Of a stretch of 6,871 nt of DNA, positions 5,613 through 6,871 are shown piece after piece. Under the pieces are notes generated by a model. It had not been told where the DNA came from. It saw only the letters and a program-made list of their open reading frames with translations, and ran no database searches. Position 1 is the first letter of the stretch, and the number at the start of each line of letters is the position of its first letter. Origin of the DNA: Ruminococcaceae bacterium UBA1772 (GTDB taxonomy: Bacteria > Bacillota > Clostridia > Oscillospirales > Acutalibacteraceae); the NCBI GenBank assembly GCA_002314645.1, contig DCGS01000034.1, positions 1 through 6,871 on the forward strand, written 5' to 3'. The translations under genes and the position numbers were made by a program.

Positions 5613-5644
5613 TTGCCTTGTATTTAGGAAATTTTATATATAAT
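5613..5644 (+). promoter_or_regulatory. Probable promoter region of typA
   Basis: TATAAT at 5639-5644 has a TTGTAT at a short 15-base spacing (5618-5623). Alternatively TTGCCT (5613-5618) stands 16 bases from TATATA (5635-5640). Either choice gives a short leader, with AAGGTG at 5654-5659 as the ribosome binding site. Which box is used cannot be decided by eye. Confidence 0.5.
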
Positions 5645-5664
5645 AATGTAATGAAGGTGTAATT

Positions 5665-6871
5665 TTGAAACTTAGAGAAGACATCCGCAACGTTGCAATC
5701 ATTGCTCACGTTGACCACGGTAAAACAACACTCGTAGACGAAATGCTCAAGCAGAGCGGTACTTTCCGTACAAACGAACAAGTTGCTGACAGAGTAATGG
5801 ACTCAAACGACCTTGAGCGTGAACGTGGAATTACAATTCTTTCAAAGAACACTGCCATCCACTATGGCGACACAAAAATTAATATCATTGACACACCAGG
5901 CCATGCCGACTTCGGTGGTGAGGTAGAACGTATTCTCCTCATGGTAGATGGTGTTCTTCTCCTTGTTGACGCCTTTGAAGGCTGTATGCCTCAGACAAGA
6001 TTCGTTCTTAAAAAGGCCCTTGGCCTTAAGAAGAAGGTTGTCGTTGTAATAAATAAGATTGACCGTCCAGGCGCACGTCCTGCAGAGGTTGTAGATGAGG
6101 TTATAGACCTCTTCATTGAACTCGGTGCAGATGACGACCAGATTGAATTCCCAGTTGTATTTGCTTCAGCTAAGGAAGGTTATGCTTCATTCGACTCACG
6201 TGACCGTGAAGGTGACATGCGCCCAATCTTCGAGTCAATCCTCAAGGAAATTCCAGCACCTAAAGGTGACAAGGAAGCTCCTCTCCAGGTTCTCTTCTCA
6301 AGTCTTGACTATGACGACTACGTAGGTAGAATCGGCGTAGGTAGAATTGAAAGAGGTACAATCAAGAAAAATATGCAGGTTGTTCTCTGCAAAGCAGACG
6401 AAACTCAGCAGAACGTTAAAGTTTCAAAGCTCTATTCATACGAGGGCTTAAAGAGAGTTGAAGTTGAAGAAGCAGCAGCTGGTGACATCATCTGCGTTTC
6501 TGGTATTGCAGACATTAACATTGGTGAAACAGCTTGTTCACCAGAATGTGTTGAACCTCTTGACTTCATTAAGATTGATGAGCCAACAATTTCAATGAAC
6601 TTCATTGTTAACAACAGTCCATTTGCTGGTCGTGAAGGAAAATTCGTAACTTCAAGAAACATCCGTGACAGACTCTTCAAAGAGGTTGAAACAAACGTTT
6701 CAATGCGCGTTGAAGAAACAGAATCAACTGACACATTCAAGGTTTCAGGACGTGGTGAGCTTCACCTTTCAATTCTCATTGAAACAATGCGTCGTGAAGG
6801 ATATGAATTCCAGGTTTCAAGACCAAAGGTAATCTTCAAGAAGGACGAGGCTACTGGACAAACTCTTGAGC
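5665..6871 (+). CDS. typA: Ribosome-associated translational GTPase TypA/BipA, N-terminal two thirds
   Basis: A ribosome-binding GTPase of the EF-G/EF-Tu superfamily, linked to ribosome assembly and stress or cold adaptation; 402 of roughly 605 codons are present and the gene runs off the right edge. The start is a TTG at 5665 (protein MKLREDIRNVAIIAHVDHG), because in-frame stops at 5641 and 5644 precede it, no ATG or GTG lies between, and AAGGTG (5654-5659) stands five bases away. G motifs in order: G1 AHVDHGKT (14-21), the BipA signature MDSNDLERERGIT (45-57) with the G2 Thr, G3 DTPGH (76-80), G4 NKID (130-133) and G5 in VVFASAKEG. Domain 2 begins near LQVLFSSLDYDDYVGRIGVG, and an EF-G domain III-like part follows (FKVSGRGELHLSILIETMRR). 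The ribosome-binding C-terminus is outside the window. The gene is divergent from thiT. The assignment over EF-G or LepA rests on SNDLERERGIT and GGEVERILLMVDG. Confidence 0.97.
   Translation, partial: MKLREDIRNVAIIAHVDHGKTTLVDEMLKQSGTFRTNEQVADRVMDSNDLERERGITILSKNTAIHYGDTKINIIDTPGHADFGGEVERILLMVDGVLLLVDAFEGCMPQTRFVLKKALGLKKKVVVVINKIDRPGARPAEVVDEVIDLFIELGADDDQIEFPVVFASAKEGYASFDSRDREGDMRPIFESILKEIPAPKGDKEAPLQVLFSSLDYDDYVGRIGVGRIERGTIKKNMQVVLCKADETQQNVKVSKLYSYEGLKRVEVEEAAAGDIICVSGIADINIGETACSPECVEPLDFIKIDEPTISMNFIVNNSPFAGREGKFVTSRNIRDRLFKEVETNVSMRVEETESTDTFKVSGRGELHLSILIETMRREGYEFQVSRPKVIFKKDEATGQTLE

Noticed and set aside
6432..6740. 102-codon open frame on the - strand within typA
   Set aside because: It is antisense to a well-conserved part of typA, and its low-complexity Ser/Thr/Val sequence is typical of shadow frames.

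Overview
The window looks like an ordinary chromosomal stretch from a low-GC Gram-positive bacterium, most likely a clostridium (class Clostridia, perhaps Oscillospiraceae/Ruminococcaceae-like). The family assignment is a guess from protein style and cannot be settled without a database search. The signs are AT-rich intergenic DNA, strong AGGAGG-type ribosome binding sites, short intrinsic terminators, a TPP riboswitch directly upstream of a ThiT-type thiamine transporter, and a TTG-started BipA/TypA. I see no mobile element, CRISPR array, rRNA or tRNA.

Layout from left to right. (1) The last 211 codons of glycogen synthase glgA (+) end at a long hairpin that can terminate both strands. (2) An XRE-type HTH regulator (-) converges on glgA and diverges from (3) a two-gene phosphatase operon (+). 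This operon holds a histidine phosphatase whose frame is broken by one extra base near 1509, overlapping a HAD-family phosphohydrolase. A second hairpin closes it. (4) A two-gene operon on the - strand converges on it: an acidic/zinc-ribbon/single-TM/repeat-rich protein of 470 aa, overlapping a 176-aa multi-pass membrane protein that I do not recognise. (5) thiT (-), with its own terminator, TPP riboswitch and a good promoter. (6) typA/bipA (+), divergent from thiT, runs off the right edge after 402 codons.

How the parts relate: thiT is a self-contained vitamin-uptake unit whose riboswitch probably shuts translation when thiamine pyrophosphate is plentiful. The phosphatase pair is translationally coupled, because the Shine-Dalgarno of the second gene is written inside the acidic tail of the first. 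The HTH gene shares a compact, repeat-containing divergent promoter region with the phosphatases and may control them as well as itself. The zinc-ribbon/TPR-like protein and its overlapping membrane partner are the least understood part and the best candidate for an undescribed function. Most of the rest is conventional, and I found no strong evidence for a new defence or mobile system.
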